Shown: positions 8,735-18,417, counted from the first letter of the stretch. The stretch: 64,000 bases of DNA from Bombella sp. ESL0385 (GCF_009725755.1 NZ_WNIJ01000004.1:24835-88834); one strand, 5' to 3'. Translations and numbers: made by a program. The notes: generated by a model from the letters alone, not told the origin.

Positions 8735-9070
8735 TTCTCCTGCTGGAGGCTTCGGCCTTAGCTATGGCGATAAACGGTAAATGAAATAAGTGTTGTGGAC
8801 CCGGGGGCAGTGCCCGGCGTCTCCACCATCAACCTTTTAGGTTGGCTTAGGGGGACGAAACAGGCTCGACACGCATGGTAAAGATTTACTTTTTGCCCGG
8901 CATTGTACCGCCGTTATCGGGCTAATTTTACAAGTGCCAACGATAACTCTGAGGTGCTCGCTGTTGCTGCATAAGCGATAAGCGCGGTCCGGGGGGCACC
9001 GGGCAACAGAAGCCCCCCACCCATCCCCTTTTAAATGTGCAAAACCGTAAAGAATATACGGCTCGACCCT
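8735..9070 (+). ncRNA. ssrA: tmRNA, circularly permuted two-piece form
   Basis: Rescues stalled ribosomes and tags the nascent protein. The permuted order is readable: first the acceptor piece, ending with the T-arm-like CCGGG/CCCGG hairpin and GTCTCCACCA at 8828; then a short intervening segment that is removed; then the coding piece starting GGGGACGAAACAGGCTCGAC at 8851. GGGGAC pairs with GTCTCC to form the acceptor stem. The tag frame at 8936-8974 reads ANDNSEVLAVAA and stop, a typical alphaproteobacterial tag ending in Ala-Ala. G/C-rich pseudoknot-like segments follow. The outer ends are approximate. Confidence 0.92.
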
Positions 9071-9134
9071 TGCGATTTTATCGTAGCTGTCGCACACCTA
9101 GAGAGCTTTTTATGAAACAGGTGAGGGTCCCTCC

Positions 9135-9728
9135 ATGAGTGATGATACCAAAGGCCCAGATGGGTTCGATCCGACCCCGCCCAGCAGCCTCCTCCCTTAC
9201 GATACATGGCTTGAAGAAGCGCATCGCGAGGTCATGCTCAAAGCTTTAGAGCATATTAGTGTGCATGGCCTGCCGGGGGAGCATCATTTCTATATGACCT
9301 TCCTCACCAGATTTCCCGGTGTTGTCATCCCTGCTGCGTTGAAAGAACGCTACCCAGAGGAAATGACCATCGTGCTGCAACATCAGTTCCAAAACCTCAC
9401 GGTGGATCGTAGTGCGCGCTCTTTCTCTGTGGGGCTTTCCTTTGGGGGGGTGCCCAGTACGCTGCATATCCCCTTTGCCGCCATTACAGCCTTTGCCGAC
9501 CCACATATTCATCTCGTCCTCCGCTTTACACCTCATTATGAGGAAGAAGCTCCCCCGGCGGAGGTTCATAATTTCCGTCCCACACCGCATGAGCAAAAGC
9601 CTGATCATGCGGCAAAAGATGATACACCTACCCCCGCTGCCGAAGGTGCGGAAGTTGTCAGCTTAGCCGCATTTCGTAAAAAGCCCGCGGCACAACATTC
9701 AGACGATACCGATGATTCTGACCGCTAA
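9135..9728 (+). CDS. sspB: SspB-alpha, ClpXP adaptor for ssrA-tagged proteins
   Basis: Stringent starvation protein B family adaptor that binds the tmRNA tag and delivers tagged proteins to ClpXP. The folded domain covers roughly residues 25-130, with YMTFLTRFPGVVIP, YPEEMTIVLQHQF, FSVGLSFGGVPSTLHIPFAAITAFADP. A charged, disordered linker follows, ending in VVSLAAFRKKPA, which resembles the ClpX-binding tail of the family. The gene starts about 60 nt after the tmRNA that encodes its ligand, same strand. Confidence 0.9.
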   Translation: MSDDTKGPDGFDPTPPSSLLPYDTWLEEAHREVMLKALEHISVHGLPGEHHFYMTFLTRFPGVVIPAALKERYPEEMTIVLQHQFQNLTVDRSARSFSVGLSFGGVPSTLHIPFAAITAFADPHIHLVLRFTPHYEEEAPPAEVHNFRPTPHEQKPDHAAKDDTPTPAAEGAEVVSLAAFRKKPAAQHSDDTDDSDR

Positions 9729-9743
9729 GCAGGGGCTGAGCGT

Positions 9744-10841
9744 GTGAGCCGTTTTTCCTTCTCATGGAAATCTTACAGCCTAAGATGGGCAGGGCTTGTT
9801 AGTCTCTCCGCGCTTATCTCTGGGGTGTTTTTACTACTCCATCTCACAGCGGGGATGATGCTAGGGCCAATGATTGCTGGCATTATTATGTCGCTCAAAG
9901 GCCGTGCCGTAACTGTAAAGCCTGTATTCTTTACAATGGCCCAAGCCATTCTTGCTTGTGTGGTGGTCAATAGCATTACGCTCTCTGTCCTGCATCATAT
10001 TTTCTCACACTGGGCGTTAGTCCTCCTTAGTGTGCTGTCGGTTATTGTAGTCAGCTTCGCCACTGGTGCAGGGCTTGCGTGGTTTGGTGTCATGCCGGGA
10101 ACAACGGCCCTTTGGGGCACCTCCCCCGGTGCGGCTTCCACTATGGTCATGCTCTGTGGGGCCTTTGGAGCAGATGCGCGCCTTACAGCTTTTATGCTCT
10201 ATTTCCGCGTTATTATGGTAGCTGTGGCGACCTCGCTTGTCTCATGGGTTGTTGTCCGTACCCATCATGATATTGGGATACCCCCTCTTACACAGGGCAA
10301 TCTCCTCCCCACCCTCAGCCTTATCATCCTTAGTACGCTCATCAGCCTCAAATTACGGATGCCAGCTTTAGCCCTTTTGCTGACCATCCTCATCGGGACG
10401 GCCCTACAATTGAGCGATCTTTTACATATTAGCGCGCCATTCTGGCTGCGTATCCCTGCTTATCTTATTATTGGCTGGTCTATCGGGCTGCGCTTTACGG
10501 CCCCCGTATTACGCTATGCGCTGCGTTCCATTCCCGCTGTTCTGCTTTCATCCCTTACGCTCATTATCGTCTGTGCTTTACTAGCCTTTCCCGTTGCCTA
10601 TTTTGCAAAGATTGACCTGCTCAGTGCCTATCTTGCCACCAGCCCCGGCGGGCTGGATACCATCATCGTCATCAGTGCTAACATCCCCATTGCGTTACCA
10701 TTTATCATTGCAATGCAGACCGCACGCATGATTGCCGTTGTCACACTTGGCCCAACCATTGCCCGCCCCCTTGGCCGTTGGCTAGAACGCCACGCACGCA
10801 CCCCTTTGAGCGAAAAGCTCATCCCACAAACAAAAGATTAA
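9744..10841 (+). CDS. AbrB-family (AmoR-like) integral membrane protein
   Basis: Polytopic membrane protein with about ten hydrophobic helices and two repeats of the AbrB duplication domain. Characteristic loops are GPMIAGIIMSLKG near residue 40, MPGTTALWGTSPGAASTMV near 115 and ATSPGGLDTIIVIS near 300. The family is often misannotated as ammonia monooxygenase or as an AbrB transcription factor; it has no DNA-binding domain, and its function as a possible transporter is unproven. Start is GTG with AGGGG eight nt upstream, 15 nt after sspB. Confidence 0.8.
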   Translation: MSRFSFSWKSYSLRWAGLVSLSALISGVFLLLHLTAGMMLGPMIAGIIMSLKGRAVTVKPVFFTMAQAILACVVVNSITLSVLHHIFSHWALVLLSVLSVIVVSFATGAGLAWFGVMPGTTALWGTSPGAASTMVMLCGAFGADARLTAFMLYFRVIMVAVATSLVSWVVVRTHHDIGIPPLTQGNLLPTLSLIILSTLISLKLRMPALALLLTILIGTALQLSDLLHISAPFWLRIPAYLIIGWSIGLRFTAPVLRYALRSIPAVLLSSLTLIIVCALLAFPVAYFAKIDLLSAYLATSPGGLDTIIVISANIPIALPFIIAMQTARMIAVVTLGPTIARPLGRWLERHARTPLSEKLIPQTKD

Positions 10842-10845
10842 GCAT

Positions 10846-10877
10846 AAAAAGGGGGCCTACCTCACCGGCAAGCCCCC
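10846..10877 (-). terminator. Rho-independent terminator of the glycosyltransferase gene
   Basis: Read on the minus strand: GGGGGC, 15-nt loop, GCCCCC, followed at once by TTTTT. It lies between two convergent genes. The U-run is on the minus side only, so it should stop transcription from the GT8-like gene. Confidence 0.65.
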
Positions 10878-10911
10878 ATACCGTACTCCCTATAATAGAG
10901 AGCAACAAGTG

Positions 10912-11778
10912 TTAGCTTTCTGCACGCAGCGCATCAAACTCATCAACCATATCAAGGCTATAATCTGACTTTGCCTTCTCTAAATGAGACTCCCAAAGCG
11001 GAACGTAATAGCCATACCCGGCAGGGTTTTGGAAGAACCAATGCCGCCACGCATGGAAGACATGGTCATGCTCACGGTAAGCAGGGTCGTCCAGCAAATG
11101 ACGCGCGGCCGGAGGCTTAGCGGCGTGGAAATGCACAATCGTTGCGCGTTCATCCACACCCCAATAAGGCTTCCAGTTGAAACGAGCTGATAGCGGACTC
11201 CAATGCGCATTATAGAAGATGCGCAATAGTTCTTGGTCATATCCTGCAATATGGTCAAGATTTTCACATAAGAAATCCACCATCGCGGGGAGGTCATTAC
11301 GCATGCGCTCAAGGTTCATCACCATGACCCCGGAGTTCATGTCGCTATAATAATCCTGCTTCCCAAATTGGCCACAGGCCGCGAAGATGGCGGGCTTGCA
11401 GAACTCAAGCTGCGGGTCCTTCATGAACATCACATCGCAATCAGTATAAAGAACATACTGATCTTCCGTCTCCAGCAAGGGCAGCTCCAAGCGCATAAAC
11501 GCCCCAGCAGCGGTAAGGATGTAATTGGGCCATTCCGGCTTTAGGCGACGCTGTGCGTCTAATAAGCGGTCATAAAAATGCAAACGGTGAAAGATAACCG
11601 TCACACCCGCAGCCCGCATTTCCCGCGTGAAGTCACATTCATTACCATCAAAGACCATGTGTGGAACCAAGTTCGTATTCTCACGTGCGGAGCGCACGGC
11701 AACACGAATACAATCTATGAACCCATGGTCCGGGTCATTAGAAAGCGTTGCCTCTGTAATTGCAAAAAACCACTTCAT
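10912..11778 (-). CDS. GT-A glycosyltransferase (GT8-like)
   Basis: Predicted nucleotide-sugar-dependent glycosyltransferase. The metal-binding DxD appears as YVLYTDCDVMFMKDP near residue 115, followed by FNSGVM-like YYSDMNSGVMVMNLERM and by YDQELLRIFY and IVHFHAAKPP, the order seen in family 8 enzymes. There is no signal peptide or membrane helix, so it is cytoplasmic or peripheral. Donor and acceptor are unknown. No polysaccharide genes flank it. Confidence 0.75.
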   Translation of the reverse strand: MKWFFAITEATLSNDPDHGFIDCIRVAVRSARENTNLVPHMVFDGNECDFTREMRAAGVTVIFHRLHFYDRLLDAQRRLKPEWPNYILTAAGAFMRLELPLLETEDQYVLYTDCDVMFMKDPQLEFCKPAIFAACGQFGKQDYYSDMNSGVMVMNLERMRNDLPAMVDFLCENLDHIAGYDQELLRIFYNAHWSPLSARFNWKPYWGVDERATIVHFHAAKPPAARHLLDDPAYREHDHVFHAWRHWFFQNPAGYGYYVPLWESHLEKAKSDYSLDMVDEFDALRAES

Positions 11779-11862
11779 TATTTAACGTCCCTTAAAGCCG
11801 TATAAGCCCTATCGAAATAGTTTGATCGCGCACCACTCTATGCCGATCTATTTAAAAGATGA

Positions 11863-12078
11863 TTACCAGTTCTTAGAAATCAACCAAAACTCTTCTGATG
11901 TCAGGGTGATAGTGCCCTGATGCCCTGTCTCCGCAGCGGCTTTAGCAAGAGCATGGATCCGCTCTATCAAGAGAGTCTTACGCTGGGTCACTTCAGATGG
12001 CTCCTCTGCCTTTAGGGTCTGCAACGCCTGCTCTGCTACTTTCGCAACACGGCCTGCATCCAACGCGGCATATGACAT
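11863..12078 (-). CDS. Small hypothetical protein
   Basis: About 71 residues from MSYAALDAGR, soluble, helical in appearance and rich in Ala, Glu and Leu, ending TLTSEEFWLISKNW. The frame also opens five codons upstream. I do not recognise a family. It is followed by the glycosyltransferase gene on the same strand after about 85 nt. Confidence 0.5.
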   Translation of the reverse strand: MSYAALDAGRVAKVAEQALQTLKAEEPSEVTQRKTLLIERIHALAKAAAETGHQGTITLTSEEFWLISKNW

Positions 12079-12277
12079 CCTTCTATACCCCAATCTCTAA
12101 GTTCAACACATCACTACCCATAACACTGCATAGTCTTAACGACCTTATAGAAAATCAGAGCAGCGAAGGCTAGATTTATAAGTTAACATAATTTTTACCA
12201 AACGCACCTATTTATCTCCATTTTTATAATTTCATGATAAAAAAACCTCCTTTACCGCCTTTGCACTGGACGCCTCC

Positions 12278-13459
12278 ATGATTTGCACTGCTGCTGCCCC
12301 TGCACGTATGGTCCGTTTCTTTTTGGCTTTGCTCCTGCCTACTTTGCTGGCGGCCTGTGCCTCCCACCCAACCACACCGGCCATGCCTGTGATGGAGGAA
12401 CAAGCTGATTATCGCGCTCATGCGCGCTCACATTACACACCTCCCGGGCCCCCTGATGACCCTTGGGGGCCTTATATTGAGGAAGCCTCCAACCGTTTTG
12501 ATGTCCCCACGGAATGGATTCGCGCTGTCATTCATCAAGAATCGGGTGGGCATCTTTATGATAGTTCGGGCAATTTTATTACCTCTACGCCCGGCGCAAT
12601 GGGGCTAATGCAGATTATGCCTCCCTCTTATGATGATCTCCGCGCCCAATATAATCTCGGCCCCGACCCTTACGACCCGCACGATAACATTTTGGCAGGC
12701 ACGGCCTATCTCCGCCAAATGTATGATATTTATGGCTCCCCAGGCTTTTTAGCGGCCTATAATTATGGCCCCGGAAGTTTGGACCATTATCTCCGCCAAA
12801 ATCGTGCCCTCCCACGCGAGACACGCAATTATGTTGCGGCCATTGCGCCTAAAATCGTTGGGATTTGGCCACGTCAACGCTCGCAAAATGACCTCATTGT
12901 CGCCCGCCACGACCGTACAGCGAGGATGAGCCGCCATTATAATCCAGAGGCTGCCCTACCGGCTGATGCCGCCCCAATCGCCGAGCAAGCCGTCCAAACT
13001 GCGGAGACGCAGGATATACGCGCCGCTTGGGCTTCACGCGGCTTCACGCCATCACCGGTAGAGCCGGTCGCTCCTCCACTGCAACACACAGCCCCCCAAC
13101 GGGCAAAGCCGCGGCCAGAGGCCAATACGCTCCGCATCCGCTCTATCCCGCTAGCTGACGCCCCCACCAGCCGTACACGCGCTACAGATATGATGGCGGA
13201 ATCCACCCATGATTGGGCCATTCAGCTTGGGAGCTATGCAGGGAAAAACCAAGCTCATATGACGGCCACAAAATTACGCCCCCGCATCACCCCCATTGCC
13301 GGTGAGGCCGTCATCCACATTATGCAAACACACACAAATCACGGCACGCTCTACCGCGCTCGTTTGACAAATCTTACCCATAGTCAGGCTGTCGATGCGT
13401 GCAGACGCCTCCATGGCATCTCCCCTTGTGTAACAGTCCCCCCCGGGGCCCATTTTTAA
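12278..13459 (+). CDS. Lytic transglycosylase lipoprotein with C-terminal SPOR domain
   Basis: Peptidoglycan-cleaving enzyme. A signal peptide ends in the lipobox LLAAC (Cys near residue 26), so it is an outer-membrane or periplasmic lipoprotein. The SLT domain (about residues 60-190) has the catalytic Glu in VIHQESGGH, then GAMGLMQIMPP and ILAGTAYLRQMYD and AAYNYGPGSL. The last 80 residues (DWAIQLGSYAGKNQAHMTATKL and onwards) match a SPOR domain, which binds denuded glycan at the septum. The linker between them is Pro/Ala-rich. An internal ATG ten codons in would also leave a good signal peptide. Confidence 0.9.
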   Translation: MICTAAAPARMVRFFLALLLPTLLAACASHPTTPAMPVMEEQADYRAHARSHYTPPGPPDDPWGPYIEEASNRFDVPTEWIRAVIHQESGGHLYDSSGNFITSTPGAMGLMQIMPPSYDDLRAQYNLGPDPYDPHDNILAGTAYLRQMYDIYGSPGFLAAYNYGPGSLDHYLRQNRALPRETRNYVAAIAPKIVGIWPRQRSQNDLIVARHDRTARMSRHYNPEAALPADAAPIAEQAVQTAETQDIRAAWASRGFTPSPVEPVAPPLQHTAPQRAKPRPEANTLRIRSIPLADAPTSRTRATDMMAESTHDWAIQLGSYAGKNQAHMTATKLRPRITPIAGEAVIHIMQTHTNHGTLYRARLTNLTHSQAVDACRRLHGISPCVTVPPGAHF

Positions 13460-13485
13460 GCCTTCCCCATCTCTGGAGATGATTT

Positions 13486-14046
13486 ATGGCTAAATCAACG
13501 CATCATGTCGGGACGGCTAAACCGCTGCGTTTGGCGGATGATGTCACCAGCACAGCCCGTTATGACGGACCGGGGGAATGCTACCGTTACACCCTACGCC
13601 GTGTGTGGGATGAGACAAAACCGCTCATTATGTGGGTGATGATGAACCCCTCTGTCGCCACAGAATATGGAGATGATCGCTCTGTTGCAAAATGCCAGCG
13701 TTATAGTCGCAAATGGGGCTATGGCGGGATGTTTGTAGGCAATAGCTTTGCGTATCGCTGCACAGACCAAAAACGCCTTTTGGAAGTCCCAGACCCTATT
13801 GGGCCTGAAACAAATCATTATCTTTTAGAGATGGCCGCCCATGCAGAGCGCATCGTGCTAGCCTATGGCACGCCACAAGCCAAAGCACTCCGTGCCCGTG
13901 GGCCTGAGGTTGCTTTGCTCTTACTGCGCGCGGGGTACGAGGTCACAGCCCTCAGGCTTAGCCGCAAGGGCCACCGGCCAGAACATCCGCTCTATCTGCC
14001 AGAAACCCTCACCCCCATCCCCCTTAGGGAAGACGATTTTCTCTAA
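13486..14046 (+). CDS. DUF1643 family protein
   Basis: A 186-residue protein of the DUF1643 family, recognised by RYTLRRVWDETKPLIMWVMM, NPSVATEYGDDRSVAKCQRY, and GYGGMFVGNSFAYRCTD. No biochemical role is established. There are no membrane segments. It starts 26 nt after the lytic transglycosylase with GGAGATGA upstream of the ATG, so it may be cotranscribed; it converges on dld. Confidence 0.82.
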   Translation: MAKSTHHVGTAKPLRLADDVTSTARYDGPGECYRYTLRRVWDETKPLIMWVMMNPSVATEYGDDRSVAKCQRYSRKWGYGGMFVGNSFAYRCTDQKRLLEVPDPIGPETNHYLLEMAAHAERIVLAYGTPQAKALRARGPEVALLLLRAGYEVTALRLSRKGHRPEHPLYLPETLTPIPLREDDFL

Positions 14047-14060
14047 AAGTTCTTCTTCCC

Positions 14061-15776
14061 TTAAACGCTCTCAGCAACCCAGTTTTTTTGCTTGGTCTGA
14101 CGGCCAATGCCGGGATTTAGACAATTACAGGGGTCCAATTTGCGATAATGCTCCACCATGCTTTGCGGGGCTTGGTAGAGATGGCCTACATTATGCTCAG
14201 CAGGATAACAAGCTCCGCGTTTATCGAGCAGAGGCCACATCATAGTTTTTTCCACCTCCATCGGGTCCACACCGGCTTTAACCACATAATCCTGATGCAT
14301 GACATGGCAGAGGAAGTGCCCGTAATAGAGCTTCATGACTAATTTATCGTCTATCTCTGGGGGGAGTTGCTCAAACCAATCCCAGTCATTACGGCGGAGG
14401 GCAATATCCAAAGCCATCATACCGCCCGTCATATGGGCGTGGACGACATTATAACGATTAGCCGCCCCGGCTGCGGCAAAACGATGCAAAAAGGCTAATT
14501 TGCCTTCCTCTGCAGTACAGGTAAAGAAGGCCCCTTCACCCTCCCCACCCTCAGCAAAAAAGCGGTCTAACCATGGCTGCACCTGCTGCGCCAAACGGCC
14601 TGACACCCGTAGCATGAGGTGATGCTCATAGCGTTTATGATAAGCCATTAAACGCGCGGGGACTTGCGAGGGCAAAAGACGACTTACAGACTGCATCACC
14701 CGGTCGCTCAACCCATCAGGCACCCACTGAAACCGGCGAGATAGCGAATCCACCCACGCTTTCGCACGAAATAGCGCAGGTAGATGCTTCGTCCCCAAAT
14801 AGCGAATCATCGCCACAGTATCCCGCCCGTAATGATCGGTGACCTCAAAAGCATCACGGTGCATATATTCACCAGCGATGGGAAGTTCCTCAAACTCTGT
14901 CAACAAGGCACGGCGCACAGTTTCCAGCGTTTTGGTCTGGTTTGTCCCAAGGTAAAATACGGCTGTCTCCTGCGCGGCGGGGAATGTATCTAACCGCACC
15001 GCAAAGACAATCAACTTCCCCGCATTGCCAGAGGCCTCAAATAAACGGCCGGGATCTGCATTATACCGGCCCGGCGTCTCTGCATCGACCTGCCGAATCC
15101 GCGTTACATAATCATCATCATGGGCTTTTTGCTGACCCGACCAATCAACATCCTCTGGATGATATTGGCCATGCTCTAAGGCTTCTAAAACCTCCTCGGC
15201 CGTTTGCGCATTGGGGAAGCGTATGCCTAGATGATTGACCAGATGCAGCTTACCGTGTGCATCTACCTGACCATAAAGGGCCATCTCCGTATAGGCCGGC
15301 CCCCGCTGGACGAGTGCACCGCCGGAATTATTACTCACCCCACCCAAGACAGAAGCCCCGATGCAAGATGAGCCAATCACTGAATGAGGCTCCCGCCCAA
15401 GAGGCGCAAGCCGGTCCTCCAGCTCGTAGAGGTCTGCCCCGGGGAGGCAGACAACTTGCTTACCCTCCCCAAGAAGCTGAATCCCTTTTAATCGCCTTGT
15501 ACTGATGAGAATGATGGGGCGGTCATAATCATCCCCATCGGGGGTGGAACCACCTGTCAGGCCAGTATTAGAGGCCTGCATTAAAATGATACGCCCTGCT
15601 GCTACCGCAAGCGTTGCCACATGCCATAGCTCGACCAACGAACGTGGAATCACGACCGCTTCCACCTTGCCATCACCAAAGCGAAAGCCCTTACGATACC
15701 CATAAGTGGCTCCCTCCGCTGTTAGGACGTTACGTTTCCCAACAACGGTTTTTAGGTCATCAACAATCGCGGTCAT
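14061..15776 (-). CDS. dld: Quinone-dependent D-lactate dehydrogenase
   Basis: Peripheral membrane flavoenzyme that oxidises D-lactate to pyruvate and passes electrons to quinone. The FAD domain is visible as VVIPRSLVELWHVATLA, LMQASNTGLTGGSTP, and SSCIGASVLGGVSNNSGG (about residues 40-160). At 571 residues it equals E. coli Dld, and the C-terminal HNVGHLYQAP and LDPCNCLNPGIG match the family end. Start ATG has AAAGAGG upstream. It gives respiratory use of D-lactate, in line with an oxidative acetic acid bacterium. Confidence 0.93.
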   Translation of the reverse strand: MTAIVDDLKTVVGKRNVLTAEGATYGYRKGFRFGDGKVEAVVIPRSLVELWHVATLAVAAGRIILMQASNTGLTGGSTPDGDDYDRPIILISTRRLKGIQLLGEGKQVVCLPGADLYELEDRLAPLGREPHSVIGSSCIGASVLGGVSNNSGGALVQRGPAYTEMALYGQVDAHGKLHLVNHLGIRFPNAQTAEEVLEALEHGQYHPEDVDWSGQQKAHDDDYVTRIRQVDAETPGRYNADPGRLFEASGNAGKLIVFAVRLDTFPAAQETAVFYLGTNQTKTLETVRRALLTEFEELPIAGEYMHRDAFEVTDHYGRDTVAMIRYLGTKHLPALFRAKAWVDSLSRRFQWVPDGLSDRVMQSVSRLLPSQVPARLMAYHKRYEHHLMLRVSGRLAQQVQPWLDRFFAEGGEGEGAFFTCTAEEGKLAFLHRFAAAGAANRYNVVHAHMTGGMMALDIALRRNDWDWFEQLPPEIDDKLVMKLYYGHFLCHVMHQDYVVKAGVDPMEVEKTMMWPLLDKRGACYPAEHNVGHLYQAPQSMVEHYRKLDPCNCLNPGIGRQTKQKNWVAESV

Positions 15777-15943
15777 GTCATCCTCTTTTTAAGACATTCT
15801 TTTAGGAGGTTCCTTCCAGTCAAGAGAGGCCCCACCTCTGTGGCGTTAGCCTTACCGCTCTTTTCTGCCTAAAACCTATAGGGTGCGCCCCATAACTGCC
15901 TGAAAATATGTCAAAAGACTGTGAGGGGCCTGTTGATGGGACG

Positions 15944-17833
15944 TTATTTTACCCGGCCGAATAATGTCTCTAGCCCTGCGCGGTCTAGCCGTAACCATGT
16001 AGGACGACCATGAGGACAGGTATTAGCGCGCGGGTGCTGCTCCATCCCCCGTAAGAGAGCCTCCATCTCCTCCTGCTTGAGGATGCGCCCGGCCCGAATA
16101 CTGCCATGGCACGCCATCCGCGCCATGATGGCCTCAAACCGGGACTCCAAACTATCCGTCTGCCGTGCTGCTAAATCGGGCATTTGGGCGAGTTCTTCGG
16201 CTACATCGCGCAGCAACCCGGCAACATCACCACCGCTTAACGGGGCAGGAAGGCTACGGACAAGGATGCTCCCACTGCCAAAGGCCTCAATCTCTAACCC
16301 CAAACCGGCAAGCTCCTCCGCGCACTGCAAAAGGGCTATGCTTTCATCATGAGGGAGGTCCACAACCTCCGGCATGAGGAGAGCCTGTGCGGTTATAGCC
16401 CCCTCTGCAAAACGCGCACGCAAACGCTCATGCGTTAAGCGTTCATGCGCGGCATGTTGGTCGGTGAGGATTAAATCCCCATTCGGCGCGATGGAGAGAA
16501 TATAAGTGGCGTGAATCTGCCCAATCGGCACACCGAGAGGATAAGAAGGCGGTACAGTTTGCGGCTCTGATGAATCCGGCTGCACGGCCATCGCACGCTC
16601 ATCCAACCCAGCAAATGCCGTAGTGTAAGAACGCTGCCCCTCTGCTACGCCCTCACCATGCTGGCTACGCCCCCCTTGCGGAGGTGTTAGACGCCGTACG
16701 GAAGGGCCAAACCCAAAATCCCGCGCAGGAATAGTGTCTAACCGTTGTTGGGAAGCGGAGGCGTGGCTTTGGCTTAACTGGGCTGCCTCTTGCCCTGCAT
16801 GGCGACCAATGACGCTAAGGTCTGCCTGAATCCCACCGCCTTCACCTGCCCCACGCGCAAGGGCACGGCCTACCGCCCCAATCACAAAGCCACGCACCTC
16901 GGCCTCATCAGCAAAACGCAGCTCCGTTTTAGCGGGATGAACATTCACATCCACACGCTCTAACGGTACTTGAAGATGCAATAAGAAAATGGGAAAACGC
17001 CCACGCTCTATCACAGGCCTATAAGCAACGCGCACCGCTGTTCTTAAAACGGGGTCCACCACGGGACGATGATTGACGAGCATGAATTGCCCTGCCCCCG
17101 TGCGCCGGCTCTCCCCCGGCCCACATAAATAGCCGCTTAACCGCATAGCCCCGCGTTGCTCATCCAGATGCAGCAAGTTATCCTCAGGCACCGCTAAAAT
17201 AGAAGCAACACGGCCCGGCATATCTTGCGGCGGTAGATTCATAATCTCTCGCCCATCAAAGGTAACGCGAAAGGCACATTCTGGCGCGCTAAGGGCAATC
17301 CGGCGCATGACGCTCTCAGCATGGCCGCTTTCAACCCGCACGGTTTTAAGAAACTTCCGCCGCGCTGGTGTGGCGAAAAACAAATCCCGCACCACAACGC
17401 GCGTCCCTACGCTGCCTGCCGCGGGGAAGGGGCCTTTCATCACCCCGCCTTCCACCGATAACTCCCATGCGGACTCTGCCTCTGCCGTACGGGATACTAA
17501 AGATAAGCGGGCACTCGCCCCAATGGAGGGCAAAGCCTCCCCACGGAAGCCTAAAGTCTGAATGGCTGTTAAATTATCATCAGGTAACTTGGAGGTACAA
17601 TGACGCTGCACCGCGAGGGGAAGCTCCTCCGCATCCATCCCTCGACCATTATCGACAACCTCAATAACGTCACGACCACCACCGCGCAGAGCCACATCTA
17701 TCCGTGTGGCCCCGGCATCTAACGCATTTTCGACAAGCTCTTTAAGGGCCGCAGCAGGCCGCTCCACCACCTCACCCGCTGCGATAAGGTCCACAACATG
17801 ATCAGACAAACGGCGAATTACAGGCCGTGCCAT
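15944..17833 (-). CDS. mutL: DNA mismatch repair protein MutL
   Basis: GHKL ATPase that links MutS mismatch recognition to strand removal. The N-terminal ATPase motifs are intact: ELVENALDAGATRID, EVVDNGRGM, TLGFRGEALPSI, then GTRVVVRDLFFATPARRKFLK. The C-terminal domain has ILTDQHAAHERLTHERL and the terminal ACHGSIRAG and CPHGRPTWLRL. The DQHAxxER-type metal motif and CPHGRP suggest an endonuclease-proficient MutL, as expected where no MutH exists. It follows the DUF3035 lipoprotein gene on the same strand, with a GGGGAGGG ribosome site. Confidence 0.95.
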   Translation of the reverse strand: MARPVIRRLSDHVVDLIAAGEVVERPAAALKELVENALDAGATRIDVALRGGGRDVIEVVDNGRGMDAEELPLAVQRHCTSKLPDDNLTAIQTLGFRGEALPSIGASARLSLVSRTAEAESAWELSVEGGVMKGPFPAAGSVGTRVVVRDLFFATPARRKFLKTVRVESGHAESVMRRIALSAPECAFRVTFDGREIMNLPPQDMPGRVASILAVPEDNLLHLDEQRGAMRLSGYLCGPGESRRTGAGQFMLVNHRPVVDPVLRTAVRVAYRPVIERGRFPIFLLHLQVPLERVDVNVHPAKTELRFADEAEVRGFVIGAVGRALARGAGEGGGIQADLSVIGRHAGQEAAQLSQSHASASQQRLDTIPARDFGFGPSVRRLTPPQGGRSQHGEGVAEGQRSYTTAFAGLDERAMAVQPDSSEPQTVPPSYPLGVPIGQIHATYILSIAPNGDLILTDQHAAHERLTHERLRARFAEGAITAQALLMPEVVDLPHDESIALLQCAEELAGLGLEIEAFGSGSILVRSLPAPLSGGDVAGLLRDVAEELAQMPDLAARQTDSLESRFEAIMARMACHGSIRAGRILKQEEMEALLRGMEQHPRANTCPHGRPTWLRLDRAGLETLFGRVK

Positions 17834-17880
17834 ATACCCTCCCCGTAAGAAGGCCTCGTAAGAGAGGAGGGCAAACCTCC

Positions 17881-18417
17881 TTACTTCTTACCGCTTTTCT
17901 TTAAAGTAGGCGTAGCGCCTTCTGTAAAGCTCTGCCCTAAAGCCTCTGCCTTTTGGATGCGGCGATTTTCGGCCTCACCATCAACCACACTCCCCGCACG
18001 GCCCCCGCGCCAGAAGAGCAGACTATCCACAAAGCCTGCATCAGCATCACCTAGCTCGGCATTAGTCGGTGCATGTGAGGCAGTAGCCGCATTCTTTACA
18101 AGGGCTTCTTGGCCTGCACTATCCGCCCCAGCATTAGGATGCAAGGCCGCATCAGGGTCCAGTGTCTCAAGAGCTTGCATACGCGGGCTTTCATCGGGAC
18201 GGTTCGCACTGGCAGAACCCGGTAGAGCCAGTTGCTCCGATGGTGGCATGGAGAGGGGCGCACGCGTTGTGACCACATATTCATCCGGCAAACTACGCTT
18301 CAGGCCAAAGCCGCGCGCAACATCGCTACCAGAACAGCCCGCCAGCGCAAGCCCGACCGAGGCCGTAATCCCCAACCGAACCCCATAACGCATAATTGAA
18401 GGAGCAAAACGCCGCAT
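17881..18417 (-). CDS. DUF3035-type lipoprotein
   Basis: Predicted lipoprotein: the signal peptide ends in LALAGC and is followed by the Ser/Asp-rich start of the mature protein. The mature part contains GLKRSLPDEYVVTTRAPLSM and PPSEQLALP, the recognisable core of the alphaproteobacterial DUF3035 family (function unknown), then an acidic variable tail. The frame is open back into lspA; the ATG of MRRFAPS gives a normal 27-residue signal peptide and was chosen, but MREPVMRR five codons upstream is also possible. Confidence 0.7.
   Translation of the reverse strand: MRRFAPSIMRYGVRLGITASVGLALAGCSGSDVARGFGLKRSLPDEYVVTTRAPLSMPPSEQLALPGSASANRPDESPRMQALETLDPDAALHPNAGADSAGQEALVKNAATASHAPTNAELGDADAGFVDSLLFWRGGRAGSVVDGEAENRRIQKAEALGQSFTEGATPTLKKSGKK

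Noticed and set aside
8837..9097. 86-residue minus-strand frame
   Set aside because: It lies antisense to the coding piece of the tmRNA and has no recognisable protein features.
9744..10841. AbrB transcription factor or ammonia monooxygenase
   Set aside because: The protein is entirely membrane helices of the AbrB duplication family; the DNA-binding and monooxygenase names are historical misannotations.
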